Source: Xiphophorus maculatus
Taxonomy: Eukaryota; Chordata; Actinopteri; Cyprinodontiformes; Poeciliidae
DNA length: 64,000 bases
NCBI RefSeq assembly: GCF_002775205.1
Contig: NC_036445.1
Location: 6,654,802 to 6,718,801, forward strand
Direction of reading: 5' to 3'
Part shown: positions 22,667 to 35,640 of the stretch, in pieces
How the letters are laid out: each line of letters opens with the position of its first letter
Numbering within the stretch: position 1 is the first letter of the stretch
The notes under the pieces: generated by a model
What the model saw: only the letters and a program-made list of their open reading frames with translations
What the model was told of the DNA's origin: nothing
Databases searched by the model: none
Program-made: the position numbers and the translations under genes

Positions 22667-24829
22667 GGTAAAGGAAAGAGAAGCCATAATCACTCAATTT
22701 TCACTCGTTTTTTTCTTTCTTGTTTCAGTTTGTGTGGGATGGTGGAGATAAGAGCTCTTAATCAGTATGCTATTTTGTAGGTGGAATGAATGAAGAATCA
22801 AATTTAGAACACCTATGTTGTATTCACCAAAATCTGTCACATTGAAAAAGCTAGAAAATATTTTTGTGTATAATCCTGATCAAACTAGCACTTTAGTTAT
22901 AGTACAATCTCATTACTAAGACTTCAATTATCATTCATCCATCTATCTATTTTCTGTACACCTTTGTCTCTTAGACGGGTGCTGGTGCCTATCTCCAGCT
23001 AACGTTCCGGGCGAGAGGCGGGATACACCCTGGACAGTCTATAGCAGGGACACAGGCAACACAGAGACAGACATGACAAACAAACATGCACACACACACT
23101 CACACCTAGGGAGAATTTAGAGAAACCAATTAACCTAACAGTCATGTTTTTGGACTGTGGGAGGAAGCCGGAGTACCGGGAAAGAAACCACGCATGCACA
23201 GGAAGAACATGCAAACTCCATGCAGAAAGACCCCAGGCTGGGAATCAAACCCAGGATCTTCTTGCTGCAAGGCAACAGTGCTACCAACTGCACCACTGTG
23301 CAGCCCCTTTGATGATCAATAAGTAACAAATAATGATCAATTACTTTAAATGTTAAAAAAATGTCTAAATTAGCAAAATAAGATATATTTATTAAAACTA
23401 CTTTAACTAGTATTGACAGACATTCTGACAAAGCTTTTTGAAAATAAACATTTAGCAAGGCTATCTGCTCCTGAAATTTTGAGATTTCTGGTGTCCACTT
23501 ATTTAAAACAAGGTTAATTTGATTATATCTAAAGGACATTTTGAAAGTATTGGAGAAAAGCATTTCTGTAGGTTGTGTAGAGGAATATACTTACATTAAT
23601 GTTTAAAATGATGTTGTTTGGTTGGTTCACACTAAGATATGTTTTAACCTAAAAGAAATGTACTGTGTCAAATGGACTGGGTCAATATGACCTAGAAGTC
23701 AGGAAGGAGTTCAGATTTGGAGAGATGTGGAATAACAATCACTTAAGAGAGGAAAGTTGTTAATTTAAGCTGTTGTGCAAGAAAGTTCTGGTAACCGATC
23801 CTTCCCCTGCTCGCCTGTGAAGGAACTGGGCTGGAGCCCAAGACTTGGGAAAGAACCTCTGTTTAGACAGATAAGGAACAAACAATTTGACTAATAGTTC
23901 GTTTGAATTGGAGCAGATGTTGAGGTCAAGAGGTCTCTAATTATTCCAGGAGGTCAACTAATAATTCTCGGAACTTCCAATACATATCCAGTGTAAAACG
24001 GAGCCAGAAGTGCTACGCACATGGAGGGGAGTAACGCCATGGGTCAAAGCTTCCCAATACACACCAGTTAAGCTGGGACTCTATAAAAAACTGATGTCAG
24101 AAGTAGAAGTCGAGAGATTTTGGATTTCTGTAACGATGTGAATGTGATGTTTTGGTTCCACACATGTGCATTAAAATCTCTTCCCTTTCGACTATGGGCA
24201 GAAGGAATTCCGAGTCACGTGTATATCTTTATTTATACATTCCATGAGTTTAGGCACCTTTAAATTTATCCATAGTTGAAAGGTTAAGTCGAAAGTTTTC
24301 ACATGCACTATAACTCTACATAAGCACTTAAATTAATCCACTGATTTTGAAATATTCAGACAAATAATTTAAAAAAAGCACCTTTAACAACAACTAAGGA
24401 ATAAAGCTCAAAGCTACTGCAATTCTTTATTTATACTTTAGGAATGTTCATCTTTCATTTTAATGTAATGCAAATGATTTTCCTTGAACTGCAGAGTGAA
24501 ACCTTTAATGCTCAAAGCCCAAGTCTGTGCACAAATTATTCTACCAACAGCGCCATGCTCCAGGCAGGGTCACACTGACCTGAATCAACAAACTGCCTTT
24601 CACAAAAACACATATCCATCGTGGATATGAGGTACAGAAATCAGACTAGTAACTTCAATCCTGATGGAGTCTTAAATGTAAGTACTGTTTATCTTGGAAT
24701 TAGGTCCTAAAGGAGCCTTGTTGAAAAAATTTAATTAAATTTAATGAGCAGAAAAATAAAACAAAGAATTGTGTTTATAGACTTTCACTTTAAATATATA
24801 TATATTAAAACTACGCCATATACATTATT

Positions 24830-24874
<45 letters not shown>
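22667..24874. other. Intergenic repeat-rich stretch
   Basis: Holds the SINE at 22930-23308 and an unclassified segment at about 23950-24190 with TATAAAAAA at about 24083 and ATTAAA at about 24172, possibly an old LTR. No gene is seen. Confidence 0.5.
22930..23308 (-). mobile_element. DANA-like tRNA-derived SINE
   Basis: Read on the minus strand it starts GGGGCTGCACAGTGGTGCAG (a tRNA-like head), has a B box GGTTTGATTCCC, then GGAGTTTGCATGTTCTTCCT, a GTGTGTGTG stretch, and ends in a diverged tail with CATCTATC-like repeats. This order of modules is that of the tRNA-derived DANA-type SINEs of fish. The copy is nearly full length. Target duplications were not resolved by eye. Confidence 0.78.

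Positions 24875-24875
<1 letters not shown>
24834..24875. repeat. (TA)n microsatellite, 3' side of the LINE
   Basis: About 42 bases of TA dinucleotides running directly into the T tract (24875-24894) that is the A tail of the minus-strand LINE. Confidence 0.95.
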
Positions 24876-24892
<17 letters not shown>

Positions 24893-25548
24893 TTCCCTTC
24901 TCACCCACCGCGGGTGGTTCTTATCCTCTGAGCTCGGGTCCTCTACCAGAGGCCTGGGAGCTTGAGGGTTCTGCGCAGTATCTTGGCTGTGCCAAGGACT
25001 GCACATTTCTGGACTGAGATGTCTGATGTTGTTCCTGGGATCTGTTGTAGCCATTGGTCCAGTTTGGGGGTGACTGCCCCGAGGGCCCCGATGACCACAG
25101 GCACCACTGTGGTCTTCACCTTCCAGGCCCTCTCCAGTTCCTCCCTGAGGCCCTGGTATTTCTCTAGTTTGGGGGTGACTGCCCCGAGGGCCCCGATGAC
25201 CACAGGCACCACTGTGGTCTTCACCTTCCAGGCCCTCTCCAGTTCCTCCCTGAGGCCCTGGTATTTCTCTAGTTTCTCGTGCTCCTTTTTCCTGATGTTG
25301 CAGTCGCTTGGTATTGCTACATCTATCACAACGGCTTTCCTCTGTTGTTTATCCACTACGACAATGTCTGGTTGGTTCGCCATTACCATTTTGTCTGTCT
25401 GGATCTGGAAGTCCCACAGGATCTTAGCTCTGGCGTTCTCCGCCACCTTTGGGGGTGTTTCCCACTTTGATCCCGGGGTTTCCAGTCCATATTCTGCACA
25501 GATGTTTCTGTACACTATGCCTGCTGGCAGGGAAAGCGTACATGGAAC

Positions 25549-25551
<3 letters not shown>
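24875..25551 (-). mobile_element. 5'-truncated LINE with restriction-like-endonuclease C-terminus
   Basis: The minus-strand frame (25515-24943) encodes the C-terminus of a non-LTR retrotransposon polyprotein. It includes ANQPDIVVVDK and VVIDVAIPSD, spacing that resembles a PD-(D/E)xK restriction-like nuclease core, and ends SVQKCAVLGTAKILRRTLK. I place it among RLE-type or related fish LINEs; the exact clade is uncertain. Reverse transcriptase is absent through 5' truncation at about 25550. A 3' UTR of some 50 bases ends in an A tail. Within the frame a 105-bp block is duplicated in tandem (25061-25270). The remaining frame is open, which suggests a young insertion. Confidence 0.75.
25061..25270. 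repeat. Perfect 105-bp tandem duplication inside the LINE frame
   Basis: 25061-25165 and 25166-25270 read identically by eye. The unit is a multiple of three, so it repeats 35 residues (including YQGLREELERAWKVK and VVPVVIGALGAVTPK) without shifting the frame. Confidence 0.93.

Positions 25552-25638
<87 letters not shown>
25552..25638. repeat. (TA)n microsatellite, 5' side of the LINE
   Basis: About 87 bases of pure TA dinucleotides starting where the truncated LINE stops. With the tract at 24834 it sandwiches the element. Confidence 0.95.
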
Positions 25639-25642
<4 letters not shown>

Positions 25643-26290
25643 TATTAATAGTGGTTGGTGACAGATTATATATAATTGGTTTTTGAAGTCAGAGATTACA
25701 TGAAAATTAATTACATTTTGATTACATATATTAAAGACTCCAATAACAATGTTGAACTAAAAATTATGAGGTTCATGAAGTAAATTGTATGGGAGAATAC
25801 TTAATTTCACATGTTCGAACTAATTAACATTGCATTTTAAAATTTGATGTTATTTACATTAAACATTGACGACATTAAGCAATGTTTTTTTTATAGTTCA
25901 ATGTAACAATTTGCAGAAATAAACAAAACTCATTATGACACATATTGTATAATATGTCTGCGTCTATATTTAAATGTATAAAAATATTATTTGAAGTTTA
26001 ATTGTACTTGCAAATGTACAACCTTCTAACCATTCATTTTTTGCATAACTTAGTTTATTTTGTAAAAATACAATACAATAAACAGCTTTGCAAATAAACA
26101 GAAAATGAAAAACAAAGTAAAATATTTAGTATAAACCACCTGGATATTATTATATTACTAACTAAATGCTTGCAAGACAGAAAAATAGTGTGCAACAAAT
26201 AGAGGTGCACAGTATAATGAATCACATTGTCAATATTTACAGTGCCACATTTGCATGATGATGAGTTAATACTAAGTAGAACTGTTTTTC

Positions 26291-26331
26291 TGCAGGTTAT
26301 GTGTATATTATGTATATACACATAACCTGCA
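26291..26331. repeat. Perfect inverted repeat, 18-base arms
   Basis: TGCAGGTTATGTGTATAT (26291-26308), a 5-base loop, then its exact reverse complement (26314-26331). No transposon ends were recognised around it. Confidence 0.95.
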
Positions 26332-26347
26332 TCTTAACTCGAGTCGA

Positions 26348-26430
26348 GCAAATCTCAATCTCGTTGTAATCTGTTGATGACAATGACAAATAAATCTTAT
26401 CTTATTTTATCTTTATCTATCTTATCTTTT
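26348..26430 (+). mobile_element. LINE-like 3' tail
   Basis: AAATCTCAATCTCGTTGTAA followed by GACAATGACAAATAAATCT and degenerate TTATC repeats resembles the common 3' terminus of fish LINEs ('...tcgttgta...acaatgacaataaa...' plus short repeats). Only the tail is present. Confidence 0.5.
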
Positions 26431-27058
26431 CTATATTTACATCTGCAAATCTTTAATTTAGCCTATTTTTCTTAGCTCAAACTGTGATTGGATGGATAAA
26501 AGTTACTTTCAAGTGTTGCAACACATTCTCATTTTAATTTCAGTCTGGACTTTGACTGGACCATTGTAGCACATCAGTATACTTTGAATTAAATACCACA
26601 ATTCCACTGTAGTTCTGGTTAAGTGTTTAGTGAACATCCATCCCAGCTTCAAGCCTCGCTGAAGAACGGAAAAGCGTTTTGAAAAGCATCACCACAATGT
26701 TTCACAGTAGAAATGAAGTGTTCATTTCACTATTTAGTAAGCAATTTCATGTAGGTTCAAAATGGGTAACTGAATTAAGGATGATATTTTTAAAATTACA
26801 GAAAAAACATAATCTTTAAAAGTTAAAGGTTCATAGCATTGAATTCTGAAGACATGTTTACTCTAGTATTTATTTACGTATTGAATTAAACGAGATTGAA
26901 GACAATAGGCATGGTAAATAAAGAAGAATAACTGTCAACTTTCCATGTGTCTTTATGTGGCTATTTCACTTTCTGTTTTTTTTTCTATTTATTTTATTAA
27001 TTTTAATTCAATTGTTTATTTTATTTTCTGTAAACAGTTGCAACAGGAAGCACTTATG

Positions 27059-27068
27059 TCTCGCGAGA
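27059..27068. promoter_or_regulatory. rps19: TCTCGCGAGA promoter palindrome of rps19
   Basis: A perfect TCTCGCGAGA about 50 bases upstream of the probable start of rps19 transcription. This CpG-containing palindrome is a known core element of TATA-less housekeeping promoters and is bound by BANP in vertebrates; Kaiso (ZBTB33) was an earlier candidate. No TATA box is at the expected spot. Position and match are seen; function is inferred. Confidence 0.75.
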
Positions 27069-27111
27069 AAAAACAAGATTTGCCCGTTTCAACACGGGTG
27101 GGAAACCCCGT

Positions 27112-27144
27112 TCCTCCCTCTTCCCTCCGCTGTCCACAAGCGAG
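27112..27144 (+). other. rps19: rps19 exon 1 (non-coding, TOP-like 5' UTR)
   Basis: A pyrimidine run (TTCCTCCCTCTTCCCTCCGC) leads into TGTCCACAAGCGAG, ending at donor GTAAAG (27145). The pyrimidine start is what a 5' terminal oligopyrimidine ribosomal protein mRNA needs for mTOR/LARP1-controlled translation. The exact start base within the tract is a guess. Confidence 0.65.
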
Positions 27145-28995
<1,851 letters not shown>

Positions 28996-29096
28996 GTCAG
29001 GAAAGCTGAAGGTGCCTGATTGGGTGGACCTTGTCAAGCTGGGTAAGCACAAAGAGCTTTCCCCCAGTGATGAGAACTGGTTCTACATCAGAGCTG
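28996..29096 (+). CDS. rps19: rps19 exon 3
   Basis: Starts with the G that completes the split Lys codon and encodes [20 protein letters not shown] then [13 protein letters not shown]. It ends on the first base of an Ala codon before GTAAGT. The DWVDxVKLxKHKEL and DENWFYxRAA blocks are signatures of eS19. Confidence 0.97.
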
Positions 29097-29258
29097 GTAA
29101 GTATGAATATCTTTTGTGATTGAAATCATTTTCTGTATTGTAGGAGAGCAGTAATTTGCATGATTGCTTTTTATGTGGAACAACTTGACTTTTGTTTTAA
29201 TTTGCCTCTGCGTGGGGTTAACAATACCTGATTTATTATTCTTAATCTTTCTCTGCAG

Positions 29259-29442
29259 CATCTACAGTTCGCCACCTGTATCTCAGGGGGGGTGCTGGTG
29301 TTGGCTCCATGACTAAGATCTATGGTGGTCGCAAGAGGAACGGTGTATGCCCTGCCCACTACAGCGTTGGATCAAAAAATGTGGCTCGCAAGGTGCTGCA
29401 GGCTCTTGAGCTCCTCAAGATGATTGAGAAGGATCCCAATGG
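29259..29442 (+). CDS. rps19: rps19 exon 4
   Basis: The largest coding exon (184 nt), with [40 protein letters not shown] and [20 protein letters not shown]. This is the basic, most conserved core of eS19, including the [16 protein letters not shown] loop that contacts rRNA. Split Gly codon at the GTAAGT donor. Confidence 0.97.
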
Positions 29443-31128
29443 GTAAGTGATGTTATGCATCAGCTTCTCTTGCAAATCTGTGAACAGGGAGTTCTATTCT
29501 GACTTGGGTGCACCTGTCTGTATTTAATGTTTTGAAGAGTTTAGCAAAAGAGTAAGTGTTTTATGACGGGTTGTTCTGATCACTTTCAATGTGGAGTATT
29601 TATTTATTTTTGCTTTAGGCAATATTTCAGTTCAAAGAGATGAAAGCGTAGATTATAGATCCTAAACCTGTTCTAGGTTGCCTTAAAGTTTCGATTCCAC
29701 ATGTTGTACAATTCTATGCATGATGGATTCATTTTCTTTTCATTTTTTGCAGTGAAAGGCACCATTTTCATCAATTTCTTATTGTAGCTTGGTCACGTTG
29801 TGGTGATGACACAGCCTCCAAATGCTTTTATTTTCCAACATATTTTGCTTGCTCTGCGTTGTTGACTTAGTTTTTCCATAATTAAAGGACATTAGTCTGG
29901 TTTAAAACTTGAGCTGATGTCTAAATGTCAGAGAGCTTCGCAGAAATGTCATACTTTCCTCAACAGAAGTTTTAACTAAGTCCATGTCATTTTTCTGCAG
30001 TAAGGATTTGATACTGATGAGATTTACTAGTATACCTGCATTGCATCAGTGTTAGTGAAGCACTAGAACTCCAGAGTAAATAGTTTTACATTTTATTGAG
30101 CTGAATTAAAATGAATGTTTTTAAACATGTTGCTGGTTAATGTAGAAATGCTCTGTATTGTTTTACATCAGAAATGTTTAGCAAATTTCTGGCTTGTTGA
30201 ATTAAATGTATGGTAGTTCAGCATTTTTTAAATATAACTCATAAAGGTTACACCAAATATACTGATTCATTTTCCTCTGGAGATGATTCAGTGGATTCTC
30301 CATTTGCTGAGGTGAGACTTGGTCTCATTTTGTCAACCTGTATTTTTAACATTGAGTAAACTATCAAAAGTATTTATTCCGGCAACTAAACCAGTTCTGA
30401 TTATGATTATGTTGACTGTTGAAGATGCTTTTGCACTCTATGAAATTTTATTGAAAACCTCAGTACTTTATTAGCCAGATAGTTGCAAAACTAGATTTCA
30501 TAATAAGGGGAATAAATTAATGATAAAGGTTTGTTTGGCTTCGAGCTTGCATATACTCATTTGAATAAATATTTAATTGTTTATTGCAAATGTAAGTTTT
30601 TATTAAATAAAATGTACTAAGCCCACGATTAAAACTGTTGGCATTTCAAACTAAAACAAAAGCCAAAATTTTCCAACAGTTGTATTATTGTCGGTCTCGA
30701 ATGTGTGAAGTTTGGTGGCGAGGAAATTATTTTACCAGGGTTGTTTTCAGTAGCTGGTGTCGACCTCTTGGTTCCTGTGAATGAGCTCCTGATGATTTTC
30801 ATTCTCTCTAACTCAGTATGTGGGAGCCGGGGCATGTTTTGTCACAGCGCTCCATAACTGCTGAAAAATAAAAAGACAGAGTAAGGTAAAAGGGGAAAAT
30901 GAGTACAACAGCTTAAGATGAAATTGTGGATAAAATACTGCCAGTTTGACAATATTTGGAATATTTAAAACAAAAGACTAATCATGACATCAACTGACAT
31001 GAAATGCTTACTTTGTGATATGTTTTTTGCCCAGCAATAGTTTGTATCTTCAAAACTCCTTATAAATAAGCACTTTTTTCAGTTGTGCTGCTTAATAGCT
31101 AAACATTCTGTCAGCTTTTACAGCTCTG

Positions 31129-31175
<47 letters not shown>

Positions 31176-31904
31176 TGTGTATTCAAAGGGAAATGCTTTT
31201 TTTATTTTCCATTTCTGACTTTGCTGTATTCAGAAAGAATACTTCAGCTTAGAACAGAGTTGCATTTTAGAGCAGCAAATGGGAACACAGATTACACATG
31301 AGCAAAACACAGCTTGTTAACAAAACTGCCTTTGGTTAATGACTGTCTTGCTCTTGATGTTTTTTAATGAAAGCAAAACGGCTTGAAACGAGACGGTAAA
31401 AACCAACATTTTATTAATGACTCTGGAGGCAAGTGAAAACAAAATCTAGATTGGACGTCTTGGGGAAAACCCAGAATGTGACTTCAAACATTTCTGTCCC
31501 AACAACTGTTTCTCCTTTCTGTTGTGCCTTCATTGAAGCTAATGCTGCCCTCTGGAAACACTGTTGCTATTATTCTTTGACATAAACGGCCAGCTAACTG
31601 CCTGTTAGCAGACACCAATTCTCATCTTTTTTCTTTGAAACGTTTACTTTCAAAACGATGATTAAGAACTGCTGGGTTTTTTGAACTGCAACCCAGCAAT
31701 TGAGATGTAATTACAAAACAATTGATTGTCATTTGTTTTAAAGTGCACCTGAAGCATAATTGTAAATTAGTCTTTTGAGTTTTTTTTTGTTCCCTCCCTA
31801 GTTTTGCATCTCCTATTGGAGAATTGATCAGCAGTTTACTCTTGTCACTTGGTCTATGGGGTATAAATAAATTCAGAGTTTGATCTTTTTCTCTTCCTAC
31901 TTAG
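29443..31904 (+). other. rps19: rps19 intron 4
   Basis: A 2.46-kb intron with a (TA)n tract at 31134-31173. I looked for box C/D snoRNAs because ribosomal protein introns often host them. TGATGA-like sites occur (about 29803, 30009, 30788), but none pairs with a well-placed CTGA and a terminal stem, so none is called. Confidence 0.75.
31134..31173. repeat. (TA)n microsatellite in rps19 intron 4
   Basis: About 40 bases of TA dinucleotides. Confidence 0.95.
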
Positions 31905-31959
31905 TGGCCGAAGACTGACCTCCCAGGGAACAAGAGACCTGGACAGAATTGCTGGCCAG
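31905..31959 (+). CDS. rps19: rps19 exon 5
   Basis: 55 nt encoding GRRLTSQGTRDLDRIAGQ, followed by GTGAGA. The sequence matches the C-terminal helix region of eS19 (GQRDLDRIAGQ in mammals). Confidence 0.96.
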
Positions 31960-34068
31960 GTGAGAAACAGTTTTCTGTATTAATTGTCCCACAATTTACC
32001 AAACTCAAAAAAAATCCAAGAACATAATTTGGTTTTTGTTTCATACTAAAACTATAGTGATTGCATCTCTTAATTTCCCTTTTTTATAACAGTAAAATGA
32101 ATGTTTATGTGTTTTTTTCTAATGCATTTTACCAACTGCAGACTTTAGGAGGAAAATACATTTAAATCAAAATCAGAGCAGGAAACGTTTTCTGTAATAA
32201 TTTCTATAAAATGACCTCACTAGGGTTTCAGCTAATGATGTCGACAAATCTATCAAAAATTTCTTCAACTAGTCAAAAATAATTTTAATCTAGCTCAGCT
32301 GTCTGTAGGTGAGAAATGTGTCAGCACCAGTCCTTGTTTAACTGGACCTTCTCATGCCTGTATCACAGTGGATACATCACCCTGGTGCTTCAGCATTACC
32401 ATATAAATTAAAACTACACAGTCCCTTTTTCTTGAACCAGCTCATTTTTGTTTTGACGTTCTTCAGCACATAGAGAGACCCTATTGGTGTAAATTTACAC
32501 CAATCAGTTGTACTGCTGTTTTAGTTGTTTAGATGCTCATTCATTGCAGTTGTGCCAGTGGTTGAAACTTTGTTGTCCAAACAACTTCCTGTTTTGCATC
32601 ACACTTTCTGGAGTATTTAGAATCTGGAACATATTGAATTTGCTGTTTTTTTCCTGTTTGATTAAGTATGAGTAAAATATTTTCCATCTGGATTAGCTCA
32701 ATTAGTGAACAGTGGAAAATCAAAACTGATTTTGCTCACTCTGCAACAAATAAAAGGTCTCAGATTATGAACTGTGCTTTAAGGAATCTGTTTATAGCAT
32801 CGGATAATCTAATCCAGATTGAACAAGAGTTGAGAATTTTAAAAGGATTGATGTGAGTTGGTCTGGATGCCAACCAAGCAGTGAAAACCCCATTATCACA
32901 CTACATGACCCGAGGCCAACTTCACAGTTGTGTGGTTTATCTTTTGTGCGACATGCAGACTATAAAGCTCAACAATCTTTTACACTCTTAATGCCAAATA
33001 TGTTATAAAACCAGCTATATATGTGTAAGGAAGATGGGTCCAGTAGGAATTCTCATTTGCTTAAAATTTGATTTGGTTATGATTTCTCCAGATGTGACCT
33101 AGCTTATGAGAGAACATTTTGTGTTACGGGTTTGTAAATCAGACTCATTGCTGAAATAAAAAGCTTCAATCTTGTACTTCTAAGCATTTTAATGTTATTC
33201 CATCCTCAGTTTTTGCAGTAGCTCAATTTAGTGACAAACGGAGTGAAGCATTAAGCTTTTGAAATCATCACAAGGTTGCTGTTGTGGCTTTGATGCTGCG
33301 TCGTGTCAATGGCAGGAAGACGCCAGCCCCCCGTGTCACTTAGACATGCAAAGCTTTTCTGGCGGCACTTGTCCTGGGGCAGATTTTCTTCTGCAGCACG
33401 TTATTAGAATCGTTGCCCTTCGTTTAAAAACAAACCCTCACAGTTGGGCCTTGTCAAAAATCAAGAGAAGCAGCAACGTCTTGACAAGCCAAGGGTAAAA
33501 AGGGGTAAACATGAGGAGGGAATTTCATGCTTGGCGAGTTTGCCGTATGGCACCAGTTTTCTCCTTGTTTACCCATACTAATGAGCAGTATGCAGATGAG
33601 CAGACCTGAGCCGGCCCCGCCTTCCTGCCTGCTGCACTAAACTTTGCAAGATGTTGGCACGGCTCAACTTAACTCTCGTTATGTAGCTTCTAATGGCTTA
33701 TTCATTCATCGCGACTCTTCTGCTCTGTATTATAGTATTAATGTTGATATTACCCACAACTGTAACGGAACGATTTCTTTTCCAAGATCTGTTCCTCTTA
33801 AATCCTTGTGAATTGATGGTAAGTCGCTCCCATGTGTTGCAGGCGCTGTTTGAAACACTATTGCAGAAACTGAAATGGGTGAAAATTAGAAGTAAAAGAT
33901 GAACAAATGGGAGATTAAGCAGATGGGAAGTTTGATTAGATTGGAGTTGAAGGAGATTAAATGGTTAGCCATTTGTACCAACCATATGCCCCACATCCCC
34001 AAACTCACACATTTGTAGCAGCAGAAAGCTGAATTTAAAAATATAATATATTGTTTTCTTCTCCACAG
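31960..34068 (+). other. rps19: rps19 intron 5
   Basis: A 2.1-kb intron with a perfect 22-base palindrome at 32483-32504 and a comparatively GC-rich, non-repetitive part at about 33250-33640. No snoRNA was recognised. Confidence 0.75.
32483..32504. repeat. Perfect 22-base palindrome without spacer
   Basis: ATTGGTGTAAA joined directly to its reverse complement TTTACACCAAT. Confidence 0.95.
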
Positions 34069-34098
34069 GTTGCAGCTGCAAACAAGAAGTCTGTTTAA
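34069..34098 (+). CDS. rps19: rps19 exon 6 (C-terminus and stop)
   Basis: Acceptor CTCCACAG at 34068, then VAAANKKSV and TAA at 34096-34098. The stop codon shares bases with the polyadenylation signal. Confidence 0.96.
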   Translation, partial: VAAANKKSV

Positions 34099-34102
34099 TA
34101 AA
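34097..34102 (+). terminator. rps19: rps19 polyadenylation signal overlapping the stop codon
   Basis: The string TTTAATAAAC contains both the stop (TAA, 34096-34098) and AATAAA (34097-34102). A GT-rich stretch (TTGGTGTGTGTAT) about 30 bases on suits the downstream element, so the 3' UTR should be only about 20-25 bases. Confidence 0.88.
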
Positions 34103-35269
34103 CCTTTTTTTCTGGACAAAGTCAAAATTGGTGTGTGTATTATTTGAGGAAAAATTAACATTTTAAATCATGTTCAGCATAAAGCTTTTTCATTTTAAGG
34201 CAGTAAGCTAAGTGCATGGCATGTCATTTTCGTGATCAAATATGAACTTTCACTCAAAAGCCTAATTGTGGGTGCTGTATTCATTAAATATTTAAGAAAT
34301 GAACAGAGAGCTGCTCCTTCACTGAGCCATTGCAGGCTCCAGAAAATGGCCAGACATGATTGTTAAAGCGCCCTCTTTTTCTGTCACATCAGAGCTCTGT
34401 TGTTGCCACTGTGTTCACCTGTTGCCTTTTTTCAGCTTGTAGAGATTTGGTTGTCATCCCATGATGAGCAAATGTTTTAAGAACAATGATAGCAGATGAT
34501 TAGATTTTCAGTAGCAGCACAGTTAATCTGCAAGTAAAATATATAGGGGACCACAGTGCCACCTGGAGGTTAAAATTACACTTAATTTATTTTACCAAAA
34601 GAAATAATCTATTTATTATGTTGGACTTGAAACTAATTTCATTTAAAATTTTCAAAAACTTTTTTTTATATAGCAAACCATTATTTTAATTCAATTTGTT
34701 CATAAAACTGACACGAATATTTTAGCTGTACAAAGGTTATTTTTTATCATTGTATTGTTTCCTTTTTGTTTTGGTTTGGCTGTCTGGGTTTGCTTAAGAG
34801 GCTGTCTGCACTGCTAATTAAAGCTTATGGAGACGGGGCACGAGACGCTTAATTTAACTGAGTGTTTACAATCCTGTAGAGGGTGCCAAAGCCTGCAGAA
34901 TATGAATCATCTTGGACAGAGATGCCTCCATTTTCTTTTTAAATATAAAAGCTGTTACTCTTGAACCACATTTTTATGCAGTGGTTGTATATAAGGCTCT
35001 TTAAAAATGTGGAAACCAAAATTGGATTAAAAGTATAAAAGCTGTCAAGATTGGCCGAATATAATGGAAATGAACTGCAGCAGCTTCAAGGGGTGTTGGG
35101 AAATGCACAAAGTACAGATGAATGTCAGCAAAAAGGTTGGTTTGGAAATGAAACTCTTACAGGAAATAAATTACTCTTGGTGCTCTATTTAGTTTCTGTT
35201 TATGACTTGCAGCTATTTTAAAGTCGACTAAAATTTGAATAAGAATTTTCAATGTTGAAAATTTAGCCA

Positions 35270-35640
35270 GCTGAATACCCATGCATGTATTACAGTGTAT
35301 ATACACACATCTTGGTTTGGGCTTCTTTTTTGCGAATTACATTGACGCAAAGAGGCATAAAGCAGCTTTTAGTTTATTGCATTGCTCTGTGATGGGTCTC
35401 TTCACAATACTCCATTGATTCTCTATGGGCTTCAGGTCTGGCAGTTTGCTGGTCCATCAAGCTTGGTGATAACCATTAGACCTGATATTGGTACTTTTGG
35501 CAGTGTGGGCAGTTGCTGGTGAAAAATGAAATCCATAAAATAGAGGGAAAAATGGGCAAATATCATCAGATGAACTTTCCAAATGACAAACCAAGAAATT
35601 CTAACGTCTTCAACTAGCATGGATTTTGTCTTGATAAACT
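35270..35640 (-). mobile_element. Tc1/mariner family-2 relic, antisense
   Basis: TTGGTACTTTTGGCAGTGTG and TGCTGGTGAAAAATGAAATC on the plus strand are the antisense of the same transposase stretch that reads ACACACTGCCAAAAGTACCA in the copy at 46.8-47.8 kb. TTCTCTATGGGCTTCAGGTC corresponds to the antisense of the following block. Both ends are lost. Confidence 0.6.

Larger units (their letters stand above)
25639..27058. other. Intergenic stretch upstream of rps19
   Basis: Strongly AT-rich. Contains the perfect hairpin at 26291-26331 and a retroelement-type tail at 26348-26430. No gene is seen. Confidence 0.55.

Noticed and set aside
23950..24190. Solo LTR with TATAAAAAA and ATTAAA
   Set aside because: Promoter-like and poly(A)-like words are present, but no TG...CA ends, target duplication or second copy could be seen, so it is only noted in the stretch description.
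24785..25661. Frames with long YIYIYI runs, and the 228-codon plus-strand frame over the LINE
   Set aside because: Translations of TA microsatellites and the antisense of the real LINE frame.
29790..30880. Box C/D snoRNA in rps19 intron 4
   Set aside because: Several TGATGA-like boxes occur, but none has a correctly spaced CTGA with a terminal stem.
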